Notes: generated from the sequence alone by a model not told the origin. Shown: positions 33,371-41,497, counted from the stretch's first letter. The stretch: DNA of 64,000 nucleotides from an uncultured Bacteroidales bacterium (GCA_946405435.1 CAMJHF010000006.1:1-64000); one strand, 5' to 3'. Numbers and translations are program-made.

Positions 33371-33402
33371 TTTGGATTTCCCGGAAATTAGAGCGATATT
33401 TG
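33371..33402 (+). promoter_or_regulatory. Promoter of rpmB operon (TTTG-N20-GATATTTG)
   Basis: TTTG at 33371-33374 and GATATTTG at 33395-33402 (7 of 8 to TAnnTTTG) are 20 bp apart. This lies about 38 bp upstream of rpmB. Confidence 0.55.
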
Positions 33403-33439
33403 CACCCCCTTACAAGAAAACAATAAAAATCAGATAGTT

Positions 33440-33682
33440 ATGGCAAAAGTTTGTCAAGTCACCGGACGGAAAAGAATGAAAGGCAACAACGTTGCCCATT
33501 CCAGGCTCCGCACCAAGCGCGACTTCTCCCTCAACCTCAAGAACAAGAGGTTCTGGAGCGAGGAGGAGCAGCGATACATCACCCTCAAGGTATCTTGCAA
33601 GGGTATGAGGATCATAGAGAAGAACGGTCTCGAAGCTACCATTCGCGACGCTCAGAAGAAAGGACTTATTAACCTTGTTTAA
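33440..33682 (+). CDS. rpmB: 50S ribosomal protein L28
   Basis: This is an 80-residue L28 beginning [22 protein letters not shown], the family signature, followed by [15 protein letters not shown] and the C-terminal [13 protein letters not shown] segment. There is no paired-cysteine zinc ribbon (only one CxxT-type Cys near the N-terminus and one at the middle). It is the first gene of the rpmB-rpmG-DUF4295 operon with its own promoter. Confidence 0.97.
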   Translation: MAKVCQVTGRKRMKGNNVAHSRLRTKRDFSLNLKNKRFWSEEEQRYITLKVSCKGMRIIEKNGLEATIRDAQKKGLINLV

Positions 33683-33693
33683 TTTTTAGAGTT

Positions 33694-33882
33694 ATGGCAA
33701 AGAAAGCAAAAGGAAACAGGGTGCAGGTCATCCTCGAGTGCACCGAGCAGAAGGCTAGCGGCGTACCGGGCATCTCCCGTTACATCACCACCAAGAACAG
33801 GAAGAACACTCCCGAGCGCCTGGAGCGCAAGAAGTACAACCCCTATCTTGGCAAGGTTACCGTTCATCGTGAAATCAAATAA
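33694..33882 (+). CDS. rpmG: 50S ribosomal protein L33
   Basis: This is a 62-residue L33 ([38 protein letters not shown]). The four zinc-binding cysteines of zinc-type L33 are missing (only one Cys), so this is the zinc-independent form. It starts 11 nt after rpmB and 17 nt before the DUF4295 gene. Confidence 0.96.
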   Translation: MAKKAKGNRVQVILECTEQKASGVPGISRYITTKNRKNTPERLERKKYNPYLGKVTVHREIK

Positions 33883-33899
33883 TTAAAGGAGAATAGATT

Positions 33900-34058
33900 A
33901 TGGCAAAGAAAGCCGTTGCAACGTTCGCTGCCAAGGCCGGTGCCAAGAGCATGGTCAAGTGCATCCGCATGGAGAGATCTCCGAAAACCGGCGCTTATGT
34001 TTTCACCGAGCAGCTGGTAGAGGCTGAGAAAGCCAAGGATTTCTTCACCAAGAAGTAA
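33900..34058 (+). CDS. DUF4295 small basic protein
   Basis: This 52-residue protein begins MAKKAVATFAAKAGAKSMVK and ends with EKAKDFFTKK. It matches DUF4295, a short basic family found in Bacteroidota directly after rpmB-rpmG and presumed to be ribosome-associated. The spacer before it contains AAAGGAG 6 nt from the ATG, one of very few Shine-Dalgarno-like sequences in this window. It is the last gene of the operon. Confidence 0.92.
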   Translation: MAKKAVATFAAKAGAKSMVKCIRMERSPKTGAYVFTEQLVEAEKAKDFFTKK

Positions 34059-34077
34059 TCTACGATTTACGCCGGAG

Positions 34078-34152
34078 TTTCCGGCAGACTGCAATCCTCC
34101 GGGGCCCAACTAACATTGAAAAGGGCTTCGGGGGATTGCAGTTTGCCGGAAA
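34078..34152 (+). repeat. Long inverted repeat downstream of DUF4295
   Basis: Twenty-base arms (34078-34097 and 34133-34152) pair with one G-U and enclose a 35-nt loop. No T tract follows, so it is not a classical intrinsic terminator. It may stabilise the 3' end of the rpmB operon mRNA or protect it from exonucleases. Confidence 0.7.
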
Positions 34153-34218
34153 TTCGTTGTTAATGGTCCTTCTGGGGATATCTGTGTCGCGGAATTTCGT
34201 TTTTACAGAGTTTATTTG

Positions 34219-34226
34219 TAAATTTG
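34219..34226 (+). promoter_or_regulatory. -7 box (TAAATTTG) of ftsY
   Basis: Exact TAnnTTTG match, 6 nt before the ftsY ATG, predicting a leaderless or near-leaderless mRNA. Confidence 0.55.
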
Positions 34227-34232
34227 TAAGTT

Positions 34233-35111
34233 ATGGCATTTAGTTTCTTTCAGAAGATAGGCCGGGCCATCGCCGGACGCTCTCGGGTGGACGATGATAC
34301 GCTTGACGCTATAGAAGAGGCGCTCATAGAGTCCGATATGGGGGTGGATACCACCCTCAAGGTTATCGACAATCTCGAGGAACGCGTAGGCCGGGACAAA
34401 TATCTCAGCCAGGACGAGCTCCGCGGCATGCTTCGCGAGGAGATTTCCGCCCTCATACCGCCCTCGGGCCCCGTCGAGCTGGCTACCGCCCCCTACATCA
34501 TACTGGTAGTCGGCGTCAACGGCGTAGGCAAAACCACCACCATCGGCAAGCTTGCGTACTACTGGAAAAGCAAGGGCAAGAAAGTGCTCCTCGGAGCTGC
34601 CGACACCTTCCGTGCCGCAGCGGTGGACCAGCTGGGCATCTGGGCGGAACGGGCAGGCGTGGACATAATCAAGCAGCAGATGGGCTCCGATCCTGCGGCA
34701 GTGGCATACGATACGGCCAAGGCCGCCGTTGCACGTGGCGCCGATGTGGTGCTTATCGACACCGCCGGCCGCCTGCATAACCGCATAGACCTGATGAACG
34801 AGCTCACCAAGATACGCAATTCCGTGCGCAAGGTGGTCCCTGACGGGCCTCAGGACGTTTATCTGGTGCTGGATGCCAGTACCGGCCAGAACGCCTTTGC
34901 GCAGGCCAAAGAGTTTGCCCGCGCCACCGACATCACCGGTCTGGTCGTGACCAAACTCGACGGCACCGCCAAGGGCGGAGTGGTGGTGGGTGTGAGCGAC
35001 CGCTTCGGCATCCCGGTCCGGTTCATTGGCGTAGGAGAAAAAATACAAGACATAAAGCCGTTCGACAAGGACTCCTTTGTCGCGGCCCTTTTTAACCCAG
35101 AAGATATATGA
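34233..35111 (+). CDS. ftsY: Signal recognition particle receptor
   Basis: This is a 292-residue FtsY containing only the N and G domains, with no acidic A domain. The G domain has GVNGVGKTTTIGKLAYY (P-loop), DTFRAAAVDQL, DTAGR and TKLDGTAKGG. It docks SRP-ribosome complexes at the membrane for co-translational insertion. It is the first gene of the ftsY-pheT-DUF4296-deoC-terB/dnaJ string and overlaps pheT by 4 nt (ATGA). Confidence 0.96.
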   Translation: MAFSFFQKIGRAIAGRSRVDDDTLDAIEEALIESDMGVDTTLKVIDNLEERVGRDKYLSQDELRGMLREEISALIPPSGPVELATAPYIILVVGVNGVGKTTTIGKLAYYWKSKGKKVLLGAADTFRAAAVDQLGIWAERAGVDIIKQQMGSDPAAVAYDTAKAAVARGADVVLIDTAGRLHNRIDLMNELTKIRNSVRKVVPDGPQDVYLVLDASTGQNAFAQAKEFARATDITGLVVTKLDGTAKGGVVVGVSDRFGIPVRFIGVGEKIQDIKPFDKDSFVAALFNPEDI

Positions 35112-37582
35112 AATTAAGTTACAGTTGGTTAAAAGATTACCTGAAGTGTGACCTTACCCCTTCTCAAGTGGCCGAGGCCATGACTTCAATCGGTATTGAA
35201 GTGGACAGTGTAGAAGAGACCGAAGAGATTCCCGGCGGTCTGGCCGGTGTGGTTGTGGCCAAGGTCCTGGAGTGCGAACCGCACCCGGACAGCGACCACC
35301 TTCACATAACCAAGGTCGATGCCGGGGCGGGGGAGCCTCTCACCATAGTATGCGGCGCTCCCAACGTGGCTGCCGGACAGAAAGTCCTGCTGGCTCAGAT
35401 CGGCACCGTCCTTCCCGGCGATTTCAAGATAAAGAAATCCAAGATCCGCGGCGTAGAGTCCCTGGGCATGATATGTGCCGAGGATGAGCTCGGCATCGGG
35501 ACAAGCCACGAAGGCATCATGGTCCTGCCCGAGTCCGCAGTGGTCGGAACTCCCGCCAAGGAATACCTGCACCTCAAGACAGAAGCTGTAATCGAATACG
35601 AAATCACGGCCAATCGTCCCGATGCAGCATCACACTGGGGAGTTGTCCGCGACCTGTACGCGTGGTGCGTGTTCAACGGTATACCCTGCAAGCTCGAGGC
35701 GCCCCTGCCCGAGTGTCTCCCCGGCAACGATCCGGACGTGACCGGCCTCGTGGAAGACGCCTCCGCCCCTGGACTCGACCTGGAAGTGCTCGATTCGGAA
35801 GGTGCTCCACGCTACTGCGGAGTGACCATCCGCGGCGTCAAGGTCGGCCCGTCCCCGGAATGGCTCCAGAAGCGCCTGATGAGCATCGGAAGCCACCCCA
35901 TCAACAACATCGTCGACATCTCCAACTTCGTGCTTTTCGAACTCGGCCAGCCTCTCCATACATTCGACGCCGGCAAGATCTCCGGAGGCAAGGTCATCGT
36001 GCGCAGGGCAGCTGACGGCGAGCCTATCCGCACCCTTGACGGAGTGGAGCGCAAGCTCCGTTCCACCGATATGGTCATTGCGGATGCAAACGGCCCCATG
36101 TGCATCGCGGGCGTATTCGGCGGCGAGGAAAGCGGCGTCACCGATGCCACTGTGGACGTGTTCCTGGAGAGTGCATACTTCGACCCCTGGTCGATCCGCA
36201 AGACCTCCAAGAGAGAGGGACTGCAGACCGATGCATCATTCCGTTTCGAGCGCGGATGCGACCCCCGCATGCCTTTGTATGCCCTGAAGAGGGCCGTCCG
36301 GCTCATTAAAGAATGTGCCGGCGGAACTGTCTGCGGCAAGCTCTACGACGTATGCCCCCAAATGCCCGAGCGCAAGCGTATCGAGCTGGACTACAACAGG
36401 ATCCGCAACTTTGTCGGCAAAGACATTCCTGATGCCTCCATCGAATGCATACTCGAAGGCCTGCGCTACGAATTCCTGGAGCGCGGCTCAGGCAAGTCTG
36501 TAGTGCTTGCGCCTTCCTACATGGTCGACGTGTATCGTGAGTGCGACGTGGTGGAAGAGATACTCCGCATCTACGGCTACAACAACATAGACCTGCCGCA
36601 TCACATGAAGATGTCCGTCGCACCTTCGCCGGTGCCCGATCCGGAGGCTGTGCGCAACAGCATCTCCAACTTCTTCGCCTCCAACGGGTTCACGGAGATC
36701 ATGAACAACTCCCTTACCAAGAAGGAATACTATACCCGGCTGGAGTCTTTCCCGGCGTCCGTCTGCGTGGATATAGTCAACCCCTTGAGCCAGGACCTCA
36801 ATGTCATGCGTCAGACTCTCATCCCCGGCGCCCTTGAGGTGGTTGCATACAATGTCAACCGCCAGATTTATTCGCTCAAGACCTTCGAATACGGCAATGT
36901 GTACCGCAGGCTCGAGGGCCGCGACTCCACCAAACTGGAAGGCTACGAGGAACATGGGTGCTTCTGCCTCACAATGTCCGGCACACCCGAAAAGTCCTGG
37001 AAATCAGCTCCTTCGCGCAGCGATTATTTCCAGCTCAAGGGTTATGTGGAAGTGCTTCTGAGGCGCTATGGAGCCGATCTGTACCAGCTTGTAAGCGAGC
37101 CAGCACCCTCCGATGTTTTCTCCGAGGGCATGGTATTCAAGCTGCCCGGCAAGGGCCAGACGCTTGTGACTATGGGAATCGTCAATCCCGCCCTGTGCCG
37201 CAGCTTCGGCATCAAGCAGCAGGTGGTGGCGGCCGAGATCTGCTGGCCGGCCCTTTTCGAACTTGTCAAGCGCGACAAGGTCGGCTTCAAGGAACTTCCC
37301 AAGTTCCCCGAAGTGCGAAGGGACCTGGCTCTGCTGCTCGACGAGAGCGTGAGTTATGCCGACCTGCGTGCAGCCGCCTTCAAGCAGGTGCGCAAACTCC
37401 TGGTGCAGGTAGGGTTGTTCGATGTGTACCGCGGCGATAAGATCCCTGCCGGCAAGAAGCAGTATGCCCTGAGCTTCGTTATCCGCGACGAGGAGAAGAC
37501 TCTCACCGACCAGGATACCGAACGCGTGATGGACAAGCTCCTGCAGACTTTCAAGAACGATTTCGGCGCCATTCTTCGATAA
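35108..37582 (+). CDS. pheT: Phenylalanyl-tRNA synthetase beta subunit
   Basis: This is an 824-residue beta subunit of the alpha2-beta2 PheRS. It has an N-terminal tRNA-binding OB domain (about 40-155), B3/B4 editing domain (about 215-380), B5 DNA-binding-like domain (about 405-475), catalytic-like core (about 485-690) and the C-terminal anticodon-binding FDX-ACB domain ending in TEQDT-type TDQDTERVMDKLLQTFKNDFGAILR. pheS is not in this window, so the two subunits are unlinked here, as is common in Bacteroidota. It overlaps ftsY (ATGA) and the next gene (TAATG). Confidence 0.97.
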   Translation: MKLSYSWLKDYLKCDLTPSQVAEAMTSIGIEVDSVEETEEIPGGLAGVVVAKVLECEPHPDSDHLHITKVDAGAGEPLTIVCGAPNVAAGQKVLLAQIGTVLPGDFKIKKSKIRGVESLGMICAEDELGIGTSHEGIMVLPESAVVGTPAKEYLHLKTEAVIEYEITANRPDAASHWGVVRDLYAWCVFNGIPCKLEAPLPECLPGNDPDVTGLVEDASAPGLDLEVLDSEGAPRYCGVTIRGVKVGPSPEWLQKRLMSIGSHPINNIVDISNFVLFELGQPLHTFDAGKISGGKVIVRRAADGEPIRTLDGVERKLRSTDMVIADANGPMCIAGVFGGEESGVTDATVDVFLESAYFDPWSIRKTSKREGLQTDASFRFERGCDPRMPLYALKRAVRLIKECAGGTVCGKLYDVCPQMPERKRIELDYNRIRNFVGKDIPDASIECILEGLRYEFLERGSGKSVVLAPSYMVDVYRECDVVEEILRIYGYNNIDLPHHMKMSVAPSPVPDPEAVRNSISNFFASNGFTEIMNNSLTKKEYYTRLESFPASVCVDIVNPLSQDLNVMRQTLIPGALEVVAYNVNRQIYSLKTFEYGNVYRRLEGRDSTKLEGYEEHGCFCLTMSGTPEKSWKSAPSRSDYFQLKGYVEVLLRRYGADLYQLVSEPAPSDVFSEGMVFKLPGKGQTLVTMGIVNPALCRSFGIKQQVVAAEICWPALFELVKRDKVGFKELPKFPEVRRDLALLLDESVSYADLRAAAFKQVRKLLVQVGLFDVYRGDKIPAGKKQYALSFVIRDEEKTLTDQDTERVMDKLLQTFKNDFGAILR

Positions 37583-38208
37583 TGCGAACCCTGCGTCACT
37601 CCCTTCCGCTTCTGGCGGTGCTTGTCCTGCTGTGCGCATGCAGCGGCAGGCCCCGCATCATACCCAGGGGAGTGATGACGAATATATACGCCGACATGTT
37701 CCTTGCCGACCAGTGGCTGGAAGACAATGGATCGGAGCGGAGCCGGGCTGATACCATGCTCTTCTACGACCCCATTTTCAAACACTACGGCTATACCTTC
37801 GAGGATTACGACGCCTCCATCCAGTATTATTTGAAAGACCCGGAAAAGTTCTCCAAGATCTTCAGGGACGCCTCGCTCAAGCTGAAGGACGGCAAGGAAG
37901 CATTCCATCAGCAGTCCGAGCGTCTTCGTAAGATAAGGGAATTCAATGAATCCATCAAAGGATACTCCTCCAAGGATTTCCGCAAGGATACGCTCGTCTG
38001 GAGGAGCCATTACAAGGATTCGCTCCGTGAGGCCATCAGGATCCATGATTCCCTGATGAGGGATTCGCTGTATCTTGACTCGCTGCGCATCGACTCCTTG
38101 CGCCGGGACTCCCTCAGGCTTGACTCCCTTGAAAAGGCCAAGACACAGAACGTAATAGGAAGGAGGGCGAGCCGTGATATAATTGACAAGTTTATAACCA
38201 AACCCTAA
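37582..38208 (+). CDS. DUF4296 lipoprotein
   Basis: This 208-residue lipoprotein (lipobox LLCAC near residue 18-20) starts with the DUF4296 core: IIPRGVMTNIYADMFLADQW and then FKHYGYTFEDYDASIQYYLKDPEKFSKIF. DUF4296 is a Bacteroidota family of unknown role, usually found near pheT or deoC. The C-terminus is low complexity, built from repeats of DSL (RDSLYLDSLRIDSLRRDSLR), and likely a long charged helix. It is coupled to pheT by a one-base TAATG overlap and followed 5 nt later by deoC. Confidence 0.85.
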   Translation: MRTLRHSLPLLAVLVLLCACSGRPRIIPRGVMTNIYADMFLADQWLEDNGSERSRADTMLFYDPIFKHYGYTFEDYDASIQYYLKDPEKFSKIFRDASLKLKDGKEAFHQQSERLRKIREFNESIKGYSSKDFRKDTLVWRSHYKDSLREAIRIHDSLMRDSLYLDSLRIDSLRRDSLRLDSLEKAKTQNVIGRRASRDIIDKFITKP

Positions 38209-38213
38209 TAAGT

Positions 38214-39104
38214 ATGTCATATCTAGAAAAATACGGGTACACTCCCGATGAGGGCAAGATTGCGGCCGGCATCAAATCCATTGCCGAGAATCTCAATCAG
38301 CTGTCCTCTCCCGAAGTTCTCAAAGAGTGCTTTGCCATAATGGACCTCACTACCCTTCACACATCCGACACAGTGGAATCTGTGTCGAAGCTGGTGGAGA
38401 AAGTGAACAAGCTTCCTGACGCTTTCCCCGATTATCCGGCTCCTGCGTCAATCTGTGTCTATCCTAATTTTGCAAGCACAGTAAAGGCTCTCAAAAAGGA
38501 TCCCCAGGTACACGTTACCGCCGTTTCCAGCTGTTTCCCTACGGCCCAGAGTTTCCTTGAGGTGAAGGTGCGGGAATGCGAACTGGCTGTCAAGGCCGGT
38601 GCCGACGAGATTGATATAGTGTTGGCCCTCAATGCTTTCCTTGCCGGCGAAATGGACCGTGCCTATGAAGAAATAGTCACGATGAAGAACGCGATCGAGA
38701 AGGCAGCGGCAGCGGAAGACCGCCATGTGGTCCTCAAGGTCATCCTGGAGACCGGGCTTCTTGTCACTCCTGCCAATATCGCAGAAGCTTCCTTCCTCGC
38801 CATGGAGGCCGGTGCCGACTTCATCAAGACCTCTACCGGCAAGGTGGATGTAAACGCCACTCCCACGGCTGCCTACATCATGTGCGAGGCCATCAGGCGC
38901 TACTACGAGCTGTCTGGCCGCAAGGTGGGATTCAAGGCGGCAGGCGGTATATCCACAGCAGCCGATGCAATTTGCTACTATTATATTGTCTCCAACATAC
39001 TTGGCCGCGATTGGCTCTGCAAAGACCGTTTCCGTTTTGGCGTAAGCCGTCTTGGAAACAATCTGATCAGCGCAATCGAGCAGAAAACTGTCAACTTCTT
39101 TTAG
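38214..39104 (+). CDS. deoC: Deoxyribose-phosphate aldolase
   Basis: This 296-residue class I aldolase cleaves 2-deoxyribose 5-phosphate to acetaldehyde and glyceraldehyde 3-phosphate during deoxynucleoside catabolism. The Schiff-base lysine lies in GADFIKTSTGKVDVNATP, with the second conserved lysine in KVGFKAAGGIST and the Asp in ADEIDIVLALNAFLAG. It is longer than E. coli DeoC (about 260), with an N-terminal helical extension typical of Bacteroidota. It sits in the ftsY-pheT operon, apparently not with nucleoside phosphorylases. Confidence 0.95.
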   Translation: MSYLEKYGYTPDEGKIAAGIKSIAENLNQLSSPEVLKECFAIMDLTTLHTSDTVESVSKLVEKVNKLPDAFPDYPAPASICVYPNFASTVKALKKDPQVHVTAVSSCFPTAQSFLEVKVRECELAVKAGADEIDIVLALNAFLAGEMDRAYEEIVTMKNAIEKAAAAEDRHVVLKVILETGLLVTPANIAEASFLAMEAGADFIKTSTGKVDVNATPTAAYIMCEAIRRYYELSGRKVGFKAAGGISTAADAICYYYIVSNILGRDWLCKDRFRFGVSRLGNNLISAIEQKTVNFF

Positions 39105-39107
39105 CCT

Positions 39108-39878
39108 ATGGGGGCTGCCAAGTGGATTGCAGGTTTTCTGGGATGGGTGTCAGGCGGACCGATTGGGGCCCTGGTGGGTTTCCTGATCGGCTCCGTTGTC
39201 GACAGCGGCCTTGACTCTGTCCGTATCTCGTCCGGTTCGTCCTCAAGCACTTATTCACGGGGCTCTTCCGGCCAGCGTGGTTATACGGCTACAGAACAGC
39301 GCAACAGCTTCTTCGTGAGCCTGCTGGTGCTTTCGTCGGCCGTAATGAGGGCGGACGGGGTTACGCATCAGTCGGAGCTGAACTATATCAAAAGCTTCAT
39401 CCGCAGCAATTTCGGGGAAAACGCCGTCTCCGAGGCCATGCGCATACTCCAGGACCTTGAGCACAAAGATGTAAACTTGTATTCCGTCTGCTCGCAGATA
39501 GCGGACAATATGAATTACTCCCAGCGTCTGCAGCTGTTTCACTATCTGGCCCAGATAGCCAATTCCGATTCAGAATTCAACCAGCGCGAGAAAGACGTGC
39601 TGGAGACGATTGCGACATATCTTCGCCTCAGCCAGTCGGATTCTTCCTCAATTATTTCCATGTTCTGGAAGGACAGTTCGTCCGCCTATTTGGTGCTGGG
39701 TATTTCGCCGTCGGCCACTGATGATGAAGTGAAGAGCGCATACCGGCGCATGGCCATGAAGAATCATCCCGATAAAGTGGCGACTCTCGGCCCCGAGGTC
39801 CAAAAGGCGGCCGCCGAAAAATTCCGCCAGGTTCAGGAAGCCTACGAAACAATCAAGCGTCAGCGCGGAATCAGTTGA
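39108..39878 (+). CDS. TerB/DnaJ-domain membrane-anchored co-chaperone (DjlA-like)
   Basis: This 256-residue protein has a Gly-rich membrane segment at the N-terminus (about 5-35). A Ser-rich linker is followed by a TerB-like helical domain (about 60-180, with two acidic ADGVTHQSELNYIK and NSDSEFNQREKDVLE motifs). A C-terminal J domain (about 190-255) carries the HPDK motif (KNHPDKVATLG). The layout equals DjlA, which stimulates DnaK ATPase at the membrane. Its gene starts 3 nt after deoC and is the last of the operon. Confidence 0.9.
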   Translation: MGAAKWIAGFLGWVSGGPIGALVGFLIGSVVDSGLDSVRISSGSSSSTYSRGSSGQRGYTATEQRNSFFVSLLVLSSAVMRADGVTHQSELNYIKSFIRSNFGENAVSEAMRILQDLEHKDVNLYSVCSQIADNMNYSQRLQLFHYLAQIANSDSEFNQREKDVLETIATYLRLSQSDSSSIISMFWKDSSSAYLVLGISPSATDDEVKSAYRRMAMKNHPDKVATLGPEVQKAAAEKFRQVQEAYETIKRQRGIS

Positions 39879-39893
39879 GGATATAAAACGCAA

Positions 39894-39971
39894 TCATTTG
39901 TGCCGGAGGTTCCATTTGCGGAGGAATTCGGCAAGTTCAGTGTTTTTAGGTATCTTTTCGTAGCAGCTCAT
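39894..39971 (-). CDS. Possible 25-residue small ORF downstream of the exonuclease
   Basis: A 25-codon frame (MSCYEKIPKNTELAEFLRKW...) runs from ATG 39971 to TGA 39894. An exact TACCTTTG box (39980-39987) sits 8 nt before the ATG. The sequence is hydrophilic and helical and has no recognised family. It could be a small protein, a C-terminal gene fragment or chance; there is no other support. Confidence 0.25.
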   Translation of the reverse strand: MSCYEKIPKNTELAEFLRKWNLRHK

Positions 39972-39993
39972 AGGGAACTCAAAGGTAAGAATT

Positions 39994-40488
39994 TTATAAC
40001 AACTTTATAGCTATGTGCGCGCAGGCTTCGGCGTCGGCAAGGGCGTTGTGATGTCGGGTAAGATCGTATCCGCAGGCGGCGGCGACGGTCTGCAGCTGGT
40101 GGTTGGGCAGGGCGTGGCCGAAATGTTGCCGGGAAGCCAGCAGCGTGTCGTAGAAGACATAGTCCGGATAGTCCATCTGGTACACGCAGTGTGCGGCTTT
40201 AAGGCACCCTTCGTCGAAACGGGCGTTGTGCGCCACCAGCGGCAGGCCTTCTATGCGCGGGGCGATCTGTCCCCAGACGTACGGGAAAACGGGAGCATCC
40301 CAGGTGTCCTCTTCGCTTAGCCCGTGCACCCGCTGGCAGAACCACTGATAGTACTCCGGTTCCGGGTGTATCAGCGAGTAGAACGAATCCACAATCTCCC
40401 CTCCGCGCACAATCACCACCCCCACGCTGCACACGCTGCTCGGGCACTCGTTGGCGGTTTCGAAATCTATTGCTGCGAAGTCTGTCAT
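39994..40488 (-). CDS. DEDDh 3'-5' exonuclease (DnaQ-like)
   Basis: This is a 164-residue single-domain exonuclease. Exo I is FAAIDFETAN (catalytic Asp and Glu), Exo II is LVAHNARFDEGCL, and Exo III is HHNALADAEACAHI with the His and Asp of the DEDDh type. It lacks the polymerase-III epsilon C-terminal tail, so it is more likely a repair or RNA/DNA trimming enzyme than the replicative proofreader. Its ATG overlaps the stop of the upstream 95-codon frame (ATGA). Confidence 0.88.
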   Translation of the reverse strand: MTDFAAIDFETANECPSSVCSVGVVIVRGGEIVDSFYSLIHPEPEYYQWFCQRVHGLSEEDTWDAPVFPYVWGQIAPRIEGLPLVAHNARFDEGCLKAAHCVYQMDYPDYVFYDTLLASRQHFGHALPNHQLQTVAAACGYDLTRHHNALADAEACAHIAIKLL

Positions 40489-40772
40489 AGACCGTATGTT
40501 TTATACATAGCCGATATCTCTTCCTTCACTTCTTCACTGTATGTAGTAAGTGAAAAGTGTACCAGATTCTCGTTTAAAAGTATACCAGAGAAGTACGCAT
40601 CAAAGATAACGAAAGTCTGTTTATAAACACTTATTTTTTCGTTCAGTTTTTTCGTTTCAAGGACCCGGTATGATGGGCCGGACATATTGATCAGGTAGGC
40701 CTTGTGGCAGAGCCTGTCGACGAGTGGGCCGAATATCACACAAACCATGAGCCCGAGGGATTTGGGTTTCAA
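40485..40772 (-). pseudogene. Probable IS21 istB remnant fused to unknown sequence
   Basis: This is a 95-codon frame. Residues about 15-42 (GPLVDRLCHKAYLINMSGPS...) resemble the extreme C-terminus of Bacteroidota IstB transposition ATPases (DRL-x-H-x-A-x-x-I-x-M-x-G-x-S-x-R). All Walker motifs and the rest of IstB are missing, and no istA is present. The remaining C-terminal half (about 43-95) is AT-rich relative to its neighbours and unrecognised. The frame may be translated (its stop overlaps the exonuclease start), but I read it as a relic left beside a tRNA gene. Alternative: an ordinary small hypothetical protein. Confidence 0.45.
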
Positions 40773-40788
40773 GTCGCCAATAATAATT

Positions 40789-40825
40789 AAGAACCGGCCT
40801 CAGAATAACTCTGAGACCGGTTCTT
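40789..40825 (-). terminator. Terminator of tRNA-Leu
   Basis: On the minus strand an inverted repeat, AAGAACCGG with CCGGTTCTT extended by CTCAGA/TCTGAG, lies immediately 3' of the tRNA and is followed by an AT-rich stretch. Confidence 0.75.
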
Positions 40826-40826
40826 G

Positions 40827-40909
40827 TGCGCGAGATGAGACTCGAACTCACACAGGTTTTACCCCACTAGCTCCTGAAACTAGCGCGTCTACCATTTCGC
40901 CACCCGCGC
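40827..40909 (-). tRNA. tRNA-Leu (anticodon CAG)
   Basis: An 83-nt class II tRNA. The acceptor stem GCGCGGG pairs with CTCGCGC. The anticodon loop TTCAGGA gives CAG and reads CUG leucine codons. The long variable arm and a GTTCGAGTC T-loop are present. CCA is not encoded. It lies 29 nt after the DUF3575 stop and may share its transcript. Confidence 0.93.
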
Positions 40910-40938
40910 TCGGATTGGACTGCAAATATACAACTTTT

Positions 40939-41487
40939 TCAGAAAATGTACGAAATTGTGAGAAGAATATCGTTGGGAAGAATGAAAAATTTTTCTCCTT
41001 CGCCCTTAATCTTGCCACAATGAAGGCATTCATAGGCGGTGTAGACATCATAACCGCCCCACAGTCCGAGTCCGATATCAAGGTTCAGGTGTGTATTCAG
41101 CATGAAAGTGTATCCGGCCGACAGGCTTCCGCCGTAGCGGTCGCCGTCCGATGCAAGCGGAGAGGTAATGCCTCCCTGATTGTATTCCTGCCATTTGAGC
41201 TTGCCGGCCATCCACCATCCGGAGTAAATGTGCCAGGGCCAGAACCTGGCTCCCGCCTCTACGCTTCGTTGGCGGTCGGCCACCTCCGTTCCTTTAATCT
41301 TCCAGTAGAACGGGTTGTACTTTACCCCTGCAAGCAGGGTCCACTGTCTGGCAATGCCGCAGGACGCTTCTATATTCATCGTCCCGAAATCCATGTAGTC
41401 GAGCACATTCGTAGTTACTGCATAATTCTGCGCTCCGACTGTCACCCACAGGAAGAGCCCTGCGGCTGCCGCCAGTAAGTTTTTCAT
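40939..41487 (-). CDS. DUF3575 outer-membrane protein
   Basis: This is a 182-residue protein with a signal peptide (MKNLLAAAAGLFLWVTVGAQ, cut before NYAVTTN). Alternating beta strands with aromatic girdle residues follow (GGSLSAGYTFML, LDIGLGLWGGYDVY), ending in the hydrophobic strand ILLTISYIF, typical of small barrels. DUF3575 proteins occur in Bacteroidota, often beside fimbrial or lipoprotein genes, and lack a defined function. The ATG at 41487 is preferred over 41511 because only it yields a proper signal peptide. The upstream lipoprotein ends 10 nt before it. Confidence 0.85.
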   Translation of the reverse strand: MKNLLAAAAGLFLWVTVGAQNYAVTTNVLDYMDFGTMNIEASCGIARQWTLLAGVKYNPFYWKIKGTEVADRQRSVEAGARFWPWHIYSGWWMAGKLKWQEYNQGGITSPLASDGDRYGGSLSAGYTFMLNTHLNLDIGLGLWGGYDVYTAYECLHCGKIKGEGEKFFILPNDILLTISYIF

Positions 41488-41497
41488 AATGAAAGCT

